A stretch of 8,110 nt of DNA from Pseudomonadota bacterium (GCA_030918015.1 JAUPTP010000077.1:1-8110); one strand, 5' to 3'; shown: positions 1 through 7,049, numbered from the stretch's first letter. Numbers and translations: made by a program. The notes: generated by a model not told the origin, from the letters alone.

Positions 1-2197
1 CTACGGCGCGCAGGACCTGCTGCACGACGGCCTGCTGCCGCCGTCGCTGGTGCTGGCGCATCCGCAGTACCTGCGTCCGATGCACGGGGTCACCCCGGCG
101 GGCGGGCGCTGGCTGCATGTGGTGGCCTTCGATCTGGCGCGGGCGCCCGACGGCAGCTGGCGGGTGGTCGGCCAGCGCACCCAGTCGCCCTCGGGCCTGG
201 GCTACCTGCTGGAGAACCGGCTGATCATCGGCCAGCAGTTTCCCGAGGCCTTTCGCTCGCTGAAGGTGCAGCGGGTGGCCTCGGCCTTCCGCACGATGAT
301 CGAGGGCCTGCTGCGCGACAGCCCGGCCGGCGCACATTCGCGCATCGCGCTGCTGACGCCGGGGCCGCGCAACGAGACCTACTTCGAGCATGTCTTCCTG
401 GCCCGCTACCTGGGCATCACGCTGGTGGAGGGCTCGGACCTGACGGTGCGTGGCAACCGGCTCTACCTGAAGACGCTCGGCGGGCTGGAGCAGGTGCATG
501 TGCTGCTGCGCCGGGTCGACGACGAGTGGCTCGATCCGCTGGAGCTGCGCCCGGACTCGGCGCTGGGCATTCCCGGCCTGGTGCAGGCGGTGCGCGCCGG
601 CGAGCTGGTGCTGGCCAACGCGCCGGGCGCCGGCGTGCTCGAGAGCCCCGGCCTGAGCGCCTTCTGGCCCGGCATCGCCGACCGGCTGCTGGGCGAGCCC
701 CTGAAGCTGCCGGCCCACACCAGCTGGTGGTGCGGCGAGGCCAGCGTCTGGGAGGCCACCCGCCCGCGGCTGCGCGACTATCTGATCGTGCCGACCTTCC
801 CCGGCGGTGCGGTGACCCGCAGCTTCGCGCCGGTGATGACCAGCGAGCTCTCGCCGCAGGCGCTGCGCGAGTGGGAGGCGCGCATCGACGCCGACCGCGC
901 CGCGCACACGCTGGTGATGCCCGCGCGCCCCTCCGAGCTGCCGGTCTGGCAGGCCGGCCGGCTCGAGCCGCGCCCGGTGGTGGTGCGGGTCTACGCGATG
1001 TCCGACGGCTGCGGCGACTGGCAGGTGCTGCCCGGCGGCCTCACCCGGGTGGCGGGCCGGCACAGCGGCGTCGACGCCTACCTGTCGATGCAGTCCGGCT
1101 CGGCCAGCACCGACACCTGGGTGCTGACCGACGGCGAGGTCGACGCCACCACGCTGCTGCCGCGTCCGCTCGATGCGGCCGACCTGGCGAGCTGGCGCCG
1201 GGTGGTGACCAGCCGCTCGGCCGAGAACCTCTTCTGGCTGGGCCGCTACACCGAGCGGGCCGAGAACACGGTCCGGCTGGCGCGGCTGGCGCTGGAGGCG
1301 CTGCCCTCGGGCAGCGCGCCGGTGCTGAAGGTGCTGCACCGGCTGCTGGTGGCGCAGGGCATGATCGGTGCGGCGGTGCCGCTGCCGGTGCAGGGCTCGT
1401 CGCAGGCGGCCCGGGTGTTCGAGCGGGCGCTGATCCATGCGCTGGGCGACAGCCGCGGCAGCTTCAGCGTGGCCTACAACCTGCAGGCGCTGCGCCAGTG
1501 CGCCGAGGCGCTGCGCGAGCGCCTGTCCACCGAGCACTGGGGCCTGATCAAGCACCTGAGCGAGATCTTTCCGCGCCAGCTCGCCAGCATCAGCGCGCGC
1601 GAGGGCCACGAGCCGCTCAGCGACGTGCTGGGCGTGCTCAACCAGGCGGCGCTGCATCTGGCGGCGATCACCGGTGCGCAGACCGACCGCATGACCCGCG
1701 ACGACGGCTGGCGCCTGCTCAGCGTCGCGCGCCAGACCGAGCGGCTGGACATGCTCGCGCAGGGCCTGGAGGCCGGCTTCGATGTCGGGCTGCCCGACCG
1801 CGACGACGGCTTCGCGCTGCTGCTGGGCCTGTTCGACTCGACCATCACCTACCGGGCGCAGTTCCAGGCCCGGCGCGAGGTGCCGCCGCTGCTGCACCTG
1901 CTGGTGCTCGACACCGACAACCCGCGCTCGCTGGCCTGGGTCGCGCGCACGCTGCGCGAGCGGCTGCGCAAGCTCGCCCGCCACGACCCCGAGTGGGCCG
2001 AGGCGGTCACGCTGACGCTGCCCAGCCCCTCGGACTGGTCGCTCGAGACGCTCAGCACCCGCGACGCGCATGGCCGCCACAGCGCGCTGATGAGCGCGCT
2101 GCAGGAATGCCACCAGGCCGCGATGATGGTCTCCGGCGAGATCAGCCGGCATCTCTTCTCCCACGTCGGCCCGGCCGATCGCACCGTCTGGCAATGA
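1..2197 (+). CDS. Circularly permuted ATP-grasp / alpha-E fusion protein (5' end cut by window)
   Basis: The frame is open from base 2 and ends at TGA 2195-2197, giving 731 visible residues. The N-terminus lies outside the window, so the in-frame GTG at 50 is not the start. Visible residues 1 to about 400 match the circularly permuted ATP-grasp family (COG2308, formerly DUF404/407): 'LRPMHG' near 24-29, 'RVDDEWLDPLELR' near 171-183 and 'NAPGAGVLESP' near 206-216. From about residue 404 ('SRSAENLFWLGRYTERAENT') to the end is an alpha-helical alpha-E domain (COG2307, formerly DUF403). The two domains are often separate adjacent genes; here they are one polypeptide. Judging by the family, roughly 100-130 residues are missing. 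ATP-grasp enzymes join a carboxylate to an amine or thiol using ATP, so an amide or peptide ligase role is inferred and the substrate is unknown. No signal peptide can be assessed. The stop overlaps the next start (ATGA), implying translational coupling to the transglutaminase-like gene. Confidence -1.
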   Translation, partial: YGAQDLLHDGLLPPSLVLAHPQYLRPMHGVTPAGGRWLHVVAFDLARAPDGSWRVVGQRTQSPSGLGYLLENRLIIGQQFPEAFRSLKVQRVASAFRTMIEGLLRDSPAGAHSRIALLTPGPRNETYFEHVFLARYLGITLVEGSDLTVRGNRLYLKTLGGLEQVHVLLRRVDDEWLDPLELRPDSALGIPGLVQAVRAGELVLANAPGAGVLESPGLSAFWPGIADRLLGEPLKLPAHTSWWCGEASVWEATRPRLRDYLIVPTFPGGAVTRSFAPVMTSELSPQALREWEARIDADRAAHTLVMPARPSELPVWQAGRLEPRPVVVRVYAMSDGCGDWQVLPGGLTRVAGRHSGVDAYLSMQSGSASTDTWVLTDGEVDATTLLPRPLDAADLASWRRVVTSRSAENLFWLGRYTERAENTVRLARLALEALPSGSAPVLKVLHRLLVAQGMIGAAVPLPVQGSSQAARVFERALIHALGDSRGSFSVAYNLQALRQCAEALRERLSTEHWGLIKHLSEIFPRQLASISAREGHEPLSDVLGVLNQAALHLAAITGAQTDRMTRDDGWRLLSVARQTERLDMLAQGLEAGFDVGLPDRDDGFALLLGLFDSTITYRAQFQARREVPPLLHLLVLDTDNPRSLAWVARTLRERLRKLARHDPEWAEAVTLTLPSPSDWSLETLSTRDAHGRHSALMSALQECHQAAMMVSGEISRHLFSHVGPADRTVWQ

Positions 2198-3228
2198 CGC
2201 TTCCCGAGTCCGTCTCCGATCTCCCCGACCAGGCTCCGGCAGGGCCGGCCTTGTCCGCACCGCGCCGGCTGCGCGTGCTGCATGACACCAGCTACGACTA
2301 CGACGCCCCGGTCGAGCTGGCCCACCACCTGGGCATGCTGCGCCCGCGCCACACCACGCTGCAGCATGTCGTCGAGTGGCAGCTGTCGGTCACGCCTCAG
2401 CCCGATGTGGCCGAGGCCGCCGGTCAGCTCGATGCGGCGAGCTCGCTCGGTCTGCCGGGCCTGCGCGCCGGCGACGAGTCGGTGCTGATCACGCCCGGCG
2501 TGCAGCAGAGCCTCGACTCCTGGGGCAACCACCGCGTCGGCTTCTCGCATTCGCGGGTGCATGACCGGCTGGTGGTCAGCTCGAGCTTCCTGGTCGACAT
2601 CGCGCCGTTGCCCACGCTGCAGCCCGAGGCCAGTCCGCCGTGGGAGTCGGTGGCCGAGCGGCTGGACTACCGGCCCGGCGGCGGCTTCGAGCCGGCGGTG
2701 GAGTTCACGCTGGGCTCGCTCTATGCACCGCGAGAGGCCTCGCTGGCCCGATTTGGTGCCGAGGTGTTCCGGCCCGGCGTGCCGCTGCTGGCCGGCGCGC
2801 TGGCGCTGATGCACCTGATCCACCGCCGCTTCGCCTACCGGCCGCTGGCGACCTCGGTCAACACCCGGGCCCCGGAGGCGCTGGCCCAGCGCCATGGTGT
2901 CTGCCAGGATTTCGCGCATGTGATGATCGGCGCGATGCGCTCGCTCGGGCTGGCCGCACGCTATGTCAGCGGCTACCTGCTGACCCAGCCGCCGCCGGGC
3001 CAGCCCCGGCTGATCGGGGCGGACGCCTCCCACGCCTGGGTCTCGGTCTGGTGCCCGCTGCACGGCTGGATCGCGCTGGATCCGACGAACGCGGTGCCCG
3101 CCGACCAGGACCATGTCACGCTGGCCTGGGGCCGCGACTATGCGGATGTGGCGCCGCTGCGGGGCGTGATCCGCGGCGGCGGGCGGGCGGTGCCTCAGGT
3201 GGGGGTGACCGTGATGCCGATGGACTGA
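2194..3228 (+). CDS. Transglutaminase-like cysteine peptidase/transferase, first of two
   Basis: The product has 344 residues. ATG 2194 overlaps the upstream TGA by 4 bases, there is no clear Shine-Dalgarno, and coupling is likely; this start leaves a 24-residue Pro/Ala-rich leader before the first domain. Residues about 25-105 form the bacterial transglutaminase-like N-terminal domain ('RLRVLHDTSYDYDAPV' at its start). Residues about 195-300 form the transglutaminase-like core (COG1305) with an apparently intact triad: Cys237 in 'GVCQDFAH', His280 in 'SHAWV' and Asp296 in 'LDPTN'. No signal peptide or membrane segment is visible, so a cytoplasmic protein is expected. Members of this fold cleave or transfer acyl groups at amide bonds. 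Its coupling to the ATP-grasp/alpha-E fusion suggests that it trims, transfers or reverses what that ligase makes; this is inference from gene order. The family assignment is firm, while substrate and reaction direction are unknown. Confidence -1.
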   Translation: MTLPESVSDLPDQAPAGPALSAPRRLRVLHDTSYDYDAPVELAHHLGMLRPRHTTLQHVVEWQLSVTPQPDVAEAAGQLDAASSLGLPGLRAGDESVLITPGVQQSLDSWGNHRVGFSHSRVHDRLVVSSSFLVDIAPLPTLQPEASPPWESVAERLDYRPGGGFEPAVEFTLGSLYAPREASLARFGAEVFRPGVPLLAGALALMHLIHRRFAYRPLATSVNTRAPEALAQRHGVCQDFAHVMIGAMRSLGLAARYVSGYLLTQPPPGQPRLIGADASHAWVSVWCPLHGWIALDPTNAVPADQDHVTLAWGRDYADVAPLRGVIRGGGRAVPQVGVTVMPMD

Positions 3229-3270
3229 TGGAAACATAAAGGCACGAATATTGCGTACGGTGCGCGGATC

Positions 3271-4071
3271 GTGAAACTGAAGATCCGCCACCTGACCCGA
3301 TACCGCTACGCCAGTCCGCTGCGCGCCGCGGTCCAGACCCTGTGCCTGACGCCGAGTTCCAGTCCCGCCCAGCAGGTGCATGAATGGTGCCTGGATGTCA
3401 GCGGCCGGCTGCAGCCCCTGACCGACGCCTGGGGCAACCGCAGCCACCTGATGCACATCGACGCCGGCGTGCGCGAGATGCGCTGCGAGGCCTCCGGGCT
3501 GGTCGAGACCCAGGGCACGCCGTGGCATGTCGACGAGACCGGCCCCGACCCGCGGGTCTATCTGGCGACCTCGTCCCTGGCGGCGCCGGATGCGGCGATG
3601 CGCCGCGATCTGGCCGCGGCCGGGCTGGGTGCGGCGCGCGACGAGGCCGGGCTGATGGCGCTGGTCCGGCATGTGGCCGGGCATGTGGCCTATCGTCCAG
3701 GCGAGACCGATGCGCGCACCACCGCCGCGCAGGCCTGGCAGGGCCGCGGCGGTGTCTGCCAGGACCAGGCCCATGCCCTGGTGGCGGCCTGCCGTGCGCT
3801 GGGGATGCCGGCGCGCTATGTCAGCGGCTATTTCCACGCGGTGGGCAGCGAGCGGCTGGCCAGCCACGCCTGGGCCGAGGTCTGTCTGGCACCGGAGGGG
3901 CGGCGCTGGTTCGGGGTGGACATCACCCACGCCTGTCCGGTCGACGAGCGGCATGTGCGCCTGGCGGTCGGGCCGGACTATGCCGCCTGTTCGCCGATCC
4001 GCGGCGTGCGCAGCGGCGGCGGGCGCGAGCACCTGCTCGTCGAGCTGGAGATCGTGGCGCTGTCGGCCTGA
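3271..4071 (+). CDS. Transglutaminase-like cysteine peptidase/transferase, second of two
   Basis: The product has 266 residues and starts at GTG 3271. No ATG, GTG, CTG or TTG lies in frame between the upstream stop at 3226 and this codon, and the resulting N-terminus ('MKLKIRHLTRYRYASP') matches the usual first residues of the bacterial transglutaminase N-terminal domain. There is no convincing Shine-Dalgarno. The core carries Cys163 ('GVCQDQAH'), His199 ('SHAWAE') and Asp217 ('GVDITH'), so the triad is apparently intact. It is shorter than its neighbour, lacking the Pro/Ala leader and having shorter loops, and it is clearly divergent in sequence, so it is not a recent duplicate. No export signal or membrane segment is visible. 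The gene lies 42 bases after the first transglutaminase gene and could be the last gene of the same operon or have its own promoter. Its role is presumably in the same ATP-grasp-linked amide or peptide pathway; the substrate is unknown. Confidence -1.
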   Translation: MKLKIRHLTRYRYASPLRAAVQTLCLTPSSSPAQQVHEWCLDVSGRLQPLTDAWGNRSHLMHIDAGVREMRCEASGLVETQGTPWHVDETGPDPRVYLATSSLAAPDAAMRRDLAAAGLGAARDEAGLMALVRHVAGHVAYRPGETDARTTAAQAWQGRGGVCQDQAHALVAACRALGMPARYVSGYFHAVGSERLASHAWAEVCLAPEGRRWFGVDITHACPVDERHVRLAVGPDYAACSPIRGVRSGGGREHLLVELEIVALSA

Positions 4072-4143
4072 GCCCGTGTGCGACGCTGCCGCGGAAACCT
4101 GCGGGACCGTGCGGGCTTCAGCTTCGGGGGGGCTGACCGATAA

Positions 4144-4164
4144 CGGGACAAAGTCACTGTCCCG
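4144..4164. repeat. Inverted repeat CGGGACA-N7-TGTCCCG
   Basis: Seven-base arms (4144-4150 and 4158-4164) are perfectly complementary around the 7-base spacer AAGTCAC. It lies in the 109-base gap between the second transglutaminase gene and the unknown protein gene and ends 16 bases before that ATG. As DNA it could be an operator for a dimeric regulator. As RNA it could form a hairpin just ahead of the start codon. It is not followed by a T-run, so it does not look like a standard intrinsic terminator. The repeat is seen directly; any function is inference. Confidence -1.
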
Positions 4165-4180
4165 CTGCCCACGCCCCACC

Positions 4181-5035
4181 ATGATCAAGGCCTTGCAGAA
4201 GCTGCAGAAGATGTTCGGTCCGCACCCGGTCGAGGCGCCGGAGTCGCGGCTGCTCGATGTCTGGGCCAACAGCCGCGGTCACCAGCTCAAGCGGGTGCGT
4301 CGCGGCGAGGGCCGGGTGGTCGAGTTCGGCTGCGACGACCGGCGCGGCCGCATGGAGTGGGGCCCGTCCCAGCGGTCCTACATCCACGGGCACGAGCTGC
4401 GCATCCGCATCGATGCCGGCCTGCCGGGCCAGATGGAGATGATGCTGATGTCGCGCCGGCTGGCCCAGCAGCTCGGCAGCCAGGCCTACGAGACGCTGAC
4501 CCGCCAGCACCAGACCGGCATCGACGCCGAGCTGCCCGAGGAGGTGCGCTGGCTGTCGATGCTGGAGAAGGTCGAGGTGCCGTCCTCGGCCGCCGGCTAT
4601 GTGCTGATGTCCTCGTCGCCCGTGCACGCCCGGCGCTGGCTGGATGCCGACCTGCTCAGCCGGATCAGCCGGGCGGGCAACCTCTGGCTGGGCGACACCG
4701 CGCCGCTGGTGCTGATGACGCTGCGCGGGCGGGTCTACCTGCGCACCGAGGCCGGCGCTCTCGAGGAGTCGATGCTCGACGGCGCACGGTCCCTGGCCGA
4801 GGCCGCCATGAGATCGGCCCGCTCGGCCCTGCAGCGACCGGTGGACGAGCCGGACCCCGAACCCGCTCCGGTCCGCTCCGACATCACGGCCAGCACCGAG
4901 GGGCAGCGCGCTGCAGCCACCGGCCTGGCCTGCAGCTTCGAGAATCCTTCGGTGCTCGAGCTGCCGATGGACAGCGACATGCTGGCCATGTCGCTCGAGG
5001 ATTTCCAGCCCAGGCCGGGCACGCCGAAACGCTGA
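4181..5035 (+). CDS. Conserved-looking hypothetical protein, function unknown
   Basis: The product has 284 residues from ATG 4181; the frame is open further upstream only as a shadow of the preceding gene. No Shine-Dalgarno is visible (the bases before ATG are C-rich). An internal ATG at 4211 (Met11) is also poorly supplied. I do not recognise the family. Residues 1-15 are basic and amphipathic ('MIKALQKLQKMF'). Residues about 20-215 look like one or two globular alpha/beta domains with a Met-rich stretch near 85-90 ('MEMMLM'). Residues about 218-240 are a Pro/Asp/Glu-rich linker ('VDEPDPEPAP'), followed by an acidic tail (about 250-284) ending in 'PGTPKR'. There is no signal peptide or membrane span, and only two cysteines (51 and 251). 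Codon use matches the neighbours, so recent transfer is not indicated. It may depend on the inverted repeat upstream. Its stop lies 4 bases from the stop of the convergent regulator gene. Confidence -1.
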   Translation: MIKALQKLQKMFGPHPVEAPESRLLDVWANSRGHQLKRVRRGEGRVVEFGCDDRRGRMEWGPSQRSYIHGHELRIRIDAGLPGQMEMMLMSRRLAQQLGSQAYETLTRQHQTGIDAELPEEVRWLSMLEKVEVPSSAAGYVLMSSSPVHARRWLDADLLSRISRAGNLWLGDTAPLVLMTLRGRVYLRTEAGALEESMLDGARSLAEAAMRSARSALQRPVDEPDPEPAPVRSDITASTEGQRAAATGLACSFENPSVLELPMDSDMLAMSLEDFQPRPGTPKR

Positions 5036-5039
5036 AGCC

Positions 5040-5744
5040 TCAGCGCTCGGCGATCGCCCGCAGCTTCTCGCGCGAGAGCACGACCAGCCGGGTCGGCTCG
5101 ACCCGCACCGCGCCCTCGCGCTCGAAGCCCTTGAGCTCCTGGTTGACGCGCTGGCGCGAGGCCCCGACCAGCTGGGCCAGATCCTCCTGGGCGAGCTGCA
5201 GTCCGATGCGTGTCTCCTGACCCTGGGCGATGCCGTGATTGCGCGCCAGGTGCATCACCTGCTTGGCCAGCCGGGCCGACAGCGGCCGGGTGTTCAGGTC
5301 CTCGAAGGAGGCGAACATGCGCCGCAGGCGGCCGCAGTTCAGGCGCAGCAGCGCTTCGGAGAGCTCGGGGTGGCGCGCCAGCAGGTCCATGAAGTCGTGC
5401 TTGCGCACGATCAGCAAGGTGGTGGGGCCCTGCGTCGTGGCATCGTGGGTGTGGGGCAGGCCGTCGAGCAGCGAGATGTCGCCGAACCAGGTGCCCGGCT
5501 CGACATAGGTCAGCGTGATCTGCTTGCCCGTCACCGAGACCGAGCTGATGCGCACCGCGCCTTGCGCGACGGCCAGCCATTCGGTGGCCGGGGCGCCGCG
5601 CGTGCCGATCTGGATGCCGTCGGGGTAGCGGCGGATGATCGTGCGGCCCAGGATGTCGTGGCGCAGCGCCGGCGACAGCGCCGAGAACCAGGACGCGGTC
5701 TCGATGCGGCGACGCTCCTCGGGGGTCAGGACCGGCGTGGTCAT
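5040..5744 (-). CDS. Crp/Fnr-family transcriptional regulator
   Basis: The product has 234 residues; the start is ATG at 5744-5742, with no clear Shine-Dalgarno. Residues about 18-135 form a cyclic-nucleotide-binding-type beta-barrel, with the turn 'WFGDISLLDG' at 86-95. A dimerisation helix lies around 135-165 and a C-terminal Crp-type winged helix around 170-234. The recognition helix region is 'GASRQRVNQELK' (194-205). Compared with E. coli CRP, the phosphate-cassette Arg-Ser pair is replaced by Thr-His (99-100) and Glu by Asp (89), so classical cAMP binding is doubtful. There are no FNR-type N-terminal cysteines for an iron-sulfur cluster. In the recognition helix, the CRP base-contacting Glu181 and Arg185 correspond to Gln198 and Gln202, predicting a site unlike TGTGA. 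The ligand and regulon are unknown. It converges on the unknown-protein gene with a 4-base gap and follows the aminotransferase gene after 117 bases. Confidence -1.
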   Translation of the reverse strand: MTTPVLTPEERRRIETASWFSALSPALRHDILGRTIIRRYPDGIQIGTRGAPATEWLAVAQGAVRISSVSVTGKQITLTYVEPGTWFGDISLLDGLPHTHDATTQGPTTLLIVRKHDFMDLLARHPELSEALLRLNCGRLRRMFASFEDLNTRPLSARLAKQVMHLARNHGIAQGQETRIGLQLAQEDLAQLVGASRQRVNQELKGFEREGAVRVEPTRLVVLSREKLRAIAER

Positions 5745-5861
5745 CGTGTCGGGGCGCCACGACGGGGCGGGCTGGGCAGAACGGCATCAGGCTGCATGGA
5801 GGCCGATTCTGTCATGCGAAAAAGAGCGCGCGCGGCCCCTTTCCGGGGAAATGCGGTTTGT

Positions 5862-7040
5862 TCAGATCGGGACTTTCCCGAGGCGGTGCAGCCGCTCGAA
5901 GGCCCGCTCGAGCGTCTCGTCGCGCTTGGCGAAGCACAGCCGCGCGAACTGCTGGTCGCGCCCGTCCGGGTAGAAGGCCGACAGCGGGATGGCCGCGACC
6001 CCCACCTCTCGGGTCAGCCAGGCGCAGAAGGCCGCCTCGGGCAGCGCGGCGATCTCCGGCGCCAGGCCGGCGTAGCTCACGCACTGGAAATAGGTGCCCT
6101 CGCAGGGCAGCAGCGCCAGGCCCGTGCCGGCCAGACCGGCGCGGAACAGGTCGCGCTTGCGCTGGTAGAAGGCCGCCAGCTCGAGGTAGGGCGCGGGGTC
6201 GGCCATGAAGGCCGCCAGCGCGTGCTGCATCGGCGTGTTGACCGTGAAGACGTTGAACTGGTGGACCTTGCGGAACTCGGCCATCAGGGGCGCTGGCGCG
6301 GCGACGAAGCCGACCTTCCAGCCGGTGACGTGATAGGTCTTGCCGAAGCTGGAGATCAGCACGCCGCGCTCGGCCAGGGCGGGGTGGCGCGCGATGCTCT
6401 GGTGCGCCGCGCCGTCGTAGACCATGTGCTCGTAGACCTCGTCGGCCAGCACCAGGATGTCGGTGGGCGCCAGCAGCGCGGCGAGCTGCTGCATCTCGGC
6501 CTCGGTCCAGACGGTGCCGCTGGGGTTGTGCGGCGTGTTGACCAGGATCGCGCGGGTCCGGGGCGTGATCGCCGCGGCGATGGCGGCGAAGTCGGGGCGC
6601 AAGCGGCCCGGCGTCAGCGACACATGCACCGCGCGGGCCCCGGCCAGCTCGATCGCGGGCGCATAGCTGTCGTAGCAGGGGTCGAGCACGATCACCTCGT
6701 CGCCCGGATGCACCAGCGCGAGCACCGCGGTCAGGATCGCCTGGGTGGCGCCGGCGGTGACGGTGATCTCCTGGCCGGGGTCGTAGGCGCGGCCGTGCTG
6801 CGCGGCGAGCTTGGCGGCGATCGCCTCGCGCAGGGCCGGCACGCCGGCCATCGGCGGGTACTGGTTGTGGCCGGCGTCGAGCGCGTCCTTCACCGCCTGC
6901 ATCAGCCGCGGGTCGCCGTCGAAGTCCGGGAAGCCCTGGCCGAGGTTGACCGCGCCGTGCTGCTGCGCGAGTGCGCTCATCGTGGTGAAGATGGTCGTGC
7001 CGACGGTGGGCAGGCGGCTGGCGAGGGCGGGCGTGGGCAT
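5862..7040 (-). CDS. ybdL: PLP-dependent methionine aminotransferase, YbdL type
   Basis: The product has 392 residues (E. coli YbdL is 386). Start ATG 7040-7038 is chosen because it has GGAG 9 bases upstream and gives the family N-terminus ('SRLPTVGTTIFTTMSALA'); the frame stays open further upstream only as a shadow of the regulator gene. It is a fold type I class I/II aminotransferase. 'LGQGFPDFDG' at 33-42 and 'TAGATQA' at 95-101 bind substrate and cofactor phosphate. Asn172 ('NTPHNPSG'), Asp200 and Tyr203 ('ADEVYEH') contact PLP. Lys234 in 'SSFGKTYHVTGWKVG' is the Schiff-base lysine, and Arg367 ('ARLCFAK') should bind the substrate carboxylate. All catalytic residues are present. YbdL transaminates methionine and aromatic or related amino acids with 2-oxo acids, so a role in methionine or ketomethylthiobutyrate turnover is likely. 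The gene is 35 bases behind a CysB-type regulator on the same strand, which fits sulfur amino acid metabolism. A related kynurenine/glutamine transaminase K activity is the main alternative. Confidence -1.
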   Translation of the reverse strand: MPTPALASRLPTVGTTIFTTMSALAQQHGAVNLGQGFPDFDGDPRLMQAVKDALDAGHNQYPPMAGVPALREAIAAKLAAQHGRAYDPGQEITVTAGATQAILTAVLALVHPGDEVIVLDPCYDSYAPAIELAGARAVHVSLTPGRLRPDFAAIAAAITPRTRAILVNTPHNPSGTVWTEAEMQQLAALLAPTDILVLADEVYEHMVYDGAAHQSIARHPALAERGVLISSFGKTYHVTGWKVGFVAAPAPLMAEFRKVHQFNVFTVNTPMQHALAAFMADPAPYLELAAFYQRKRDLFRAGLAGTGLALLPCEGTYFQCVSYAGLAPEIAALPEAAFCAWLTREVGVAAIPLSAFYPDGRDQQFARLCFAKRDETLERAFERLHRLGKVPI

Positions 7041-7049
7041 CGGTGGGGT

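Noticed and set aside
526..2193. Open plus-strand frame running into the first transglutaminase gene, which would give a 900-residue protein
   Set aside because: The upstream part lies in another frame of the ATP-grasp/alpha-E gene and is low-complexity Arg/Ala/Gly sequence typical of a high-GC shadow. The real start is the ATG at 2194.
4126..4132. Run of seven G residues and a TGCGGG direct repeat (4100-4105 and 4110-4115) in the gap before the unknown gene
   Set aside because: Short repeats and G-runs are expected by chance at this GC content, and the run is outside a coding region, so phase variation of a protein is not supported.
1849..4269. 806-codon open frame on the minus strand
   Set aside because: It is antisense to three well-recognised genes and its His/Arg/Gln-rich translation resembles no protein; it results from the scarcity of stop codons at high GC.
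4735..5787. 350-codon minus-strand frame covering the Crp/Fnr-type gene
   Set aside because: It is a shifted frame of the regulator gene with Pro/Arg/His-rich sequence and no domain signature.
5819..5848. Possible intrinsic terminator after the aminotransferase gene (CCCC-5-GGGG then a T-run on the minus strand)
   Set aside because: The stem is only 4 base pairs and the TTTTT run begins about 12 bases beyond it, so the geometry is poor. It may contribute to termination but cannot be supported as a feature.
5745..5861. Promoter for the Crp/Fnr-type gene (ATGACA as a -35-like hexamer on the minus strand)
   Set aside because: No acceptable -10 hexamer lies 16-18 bases downstream; the 117-base gap contains no other convincing promoter or operator.
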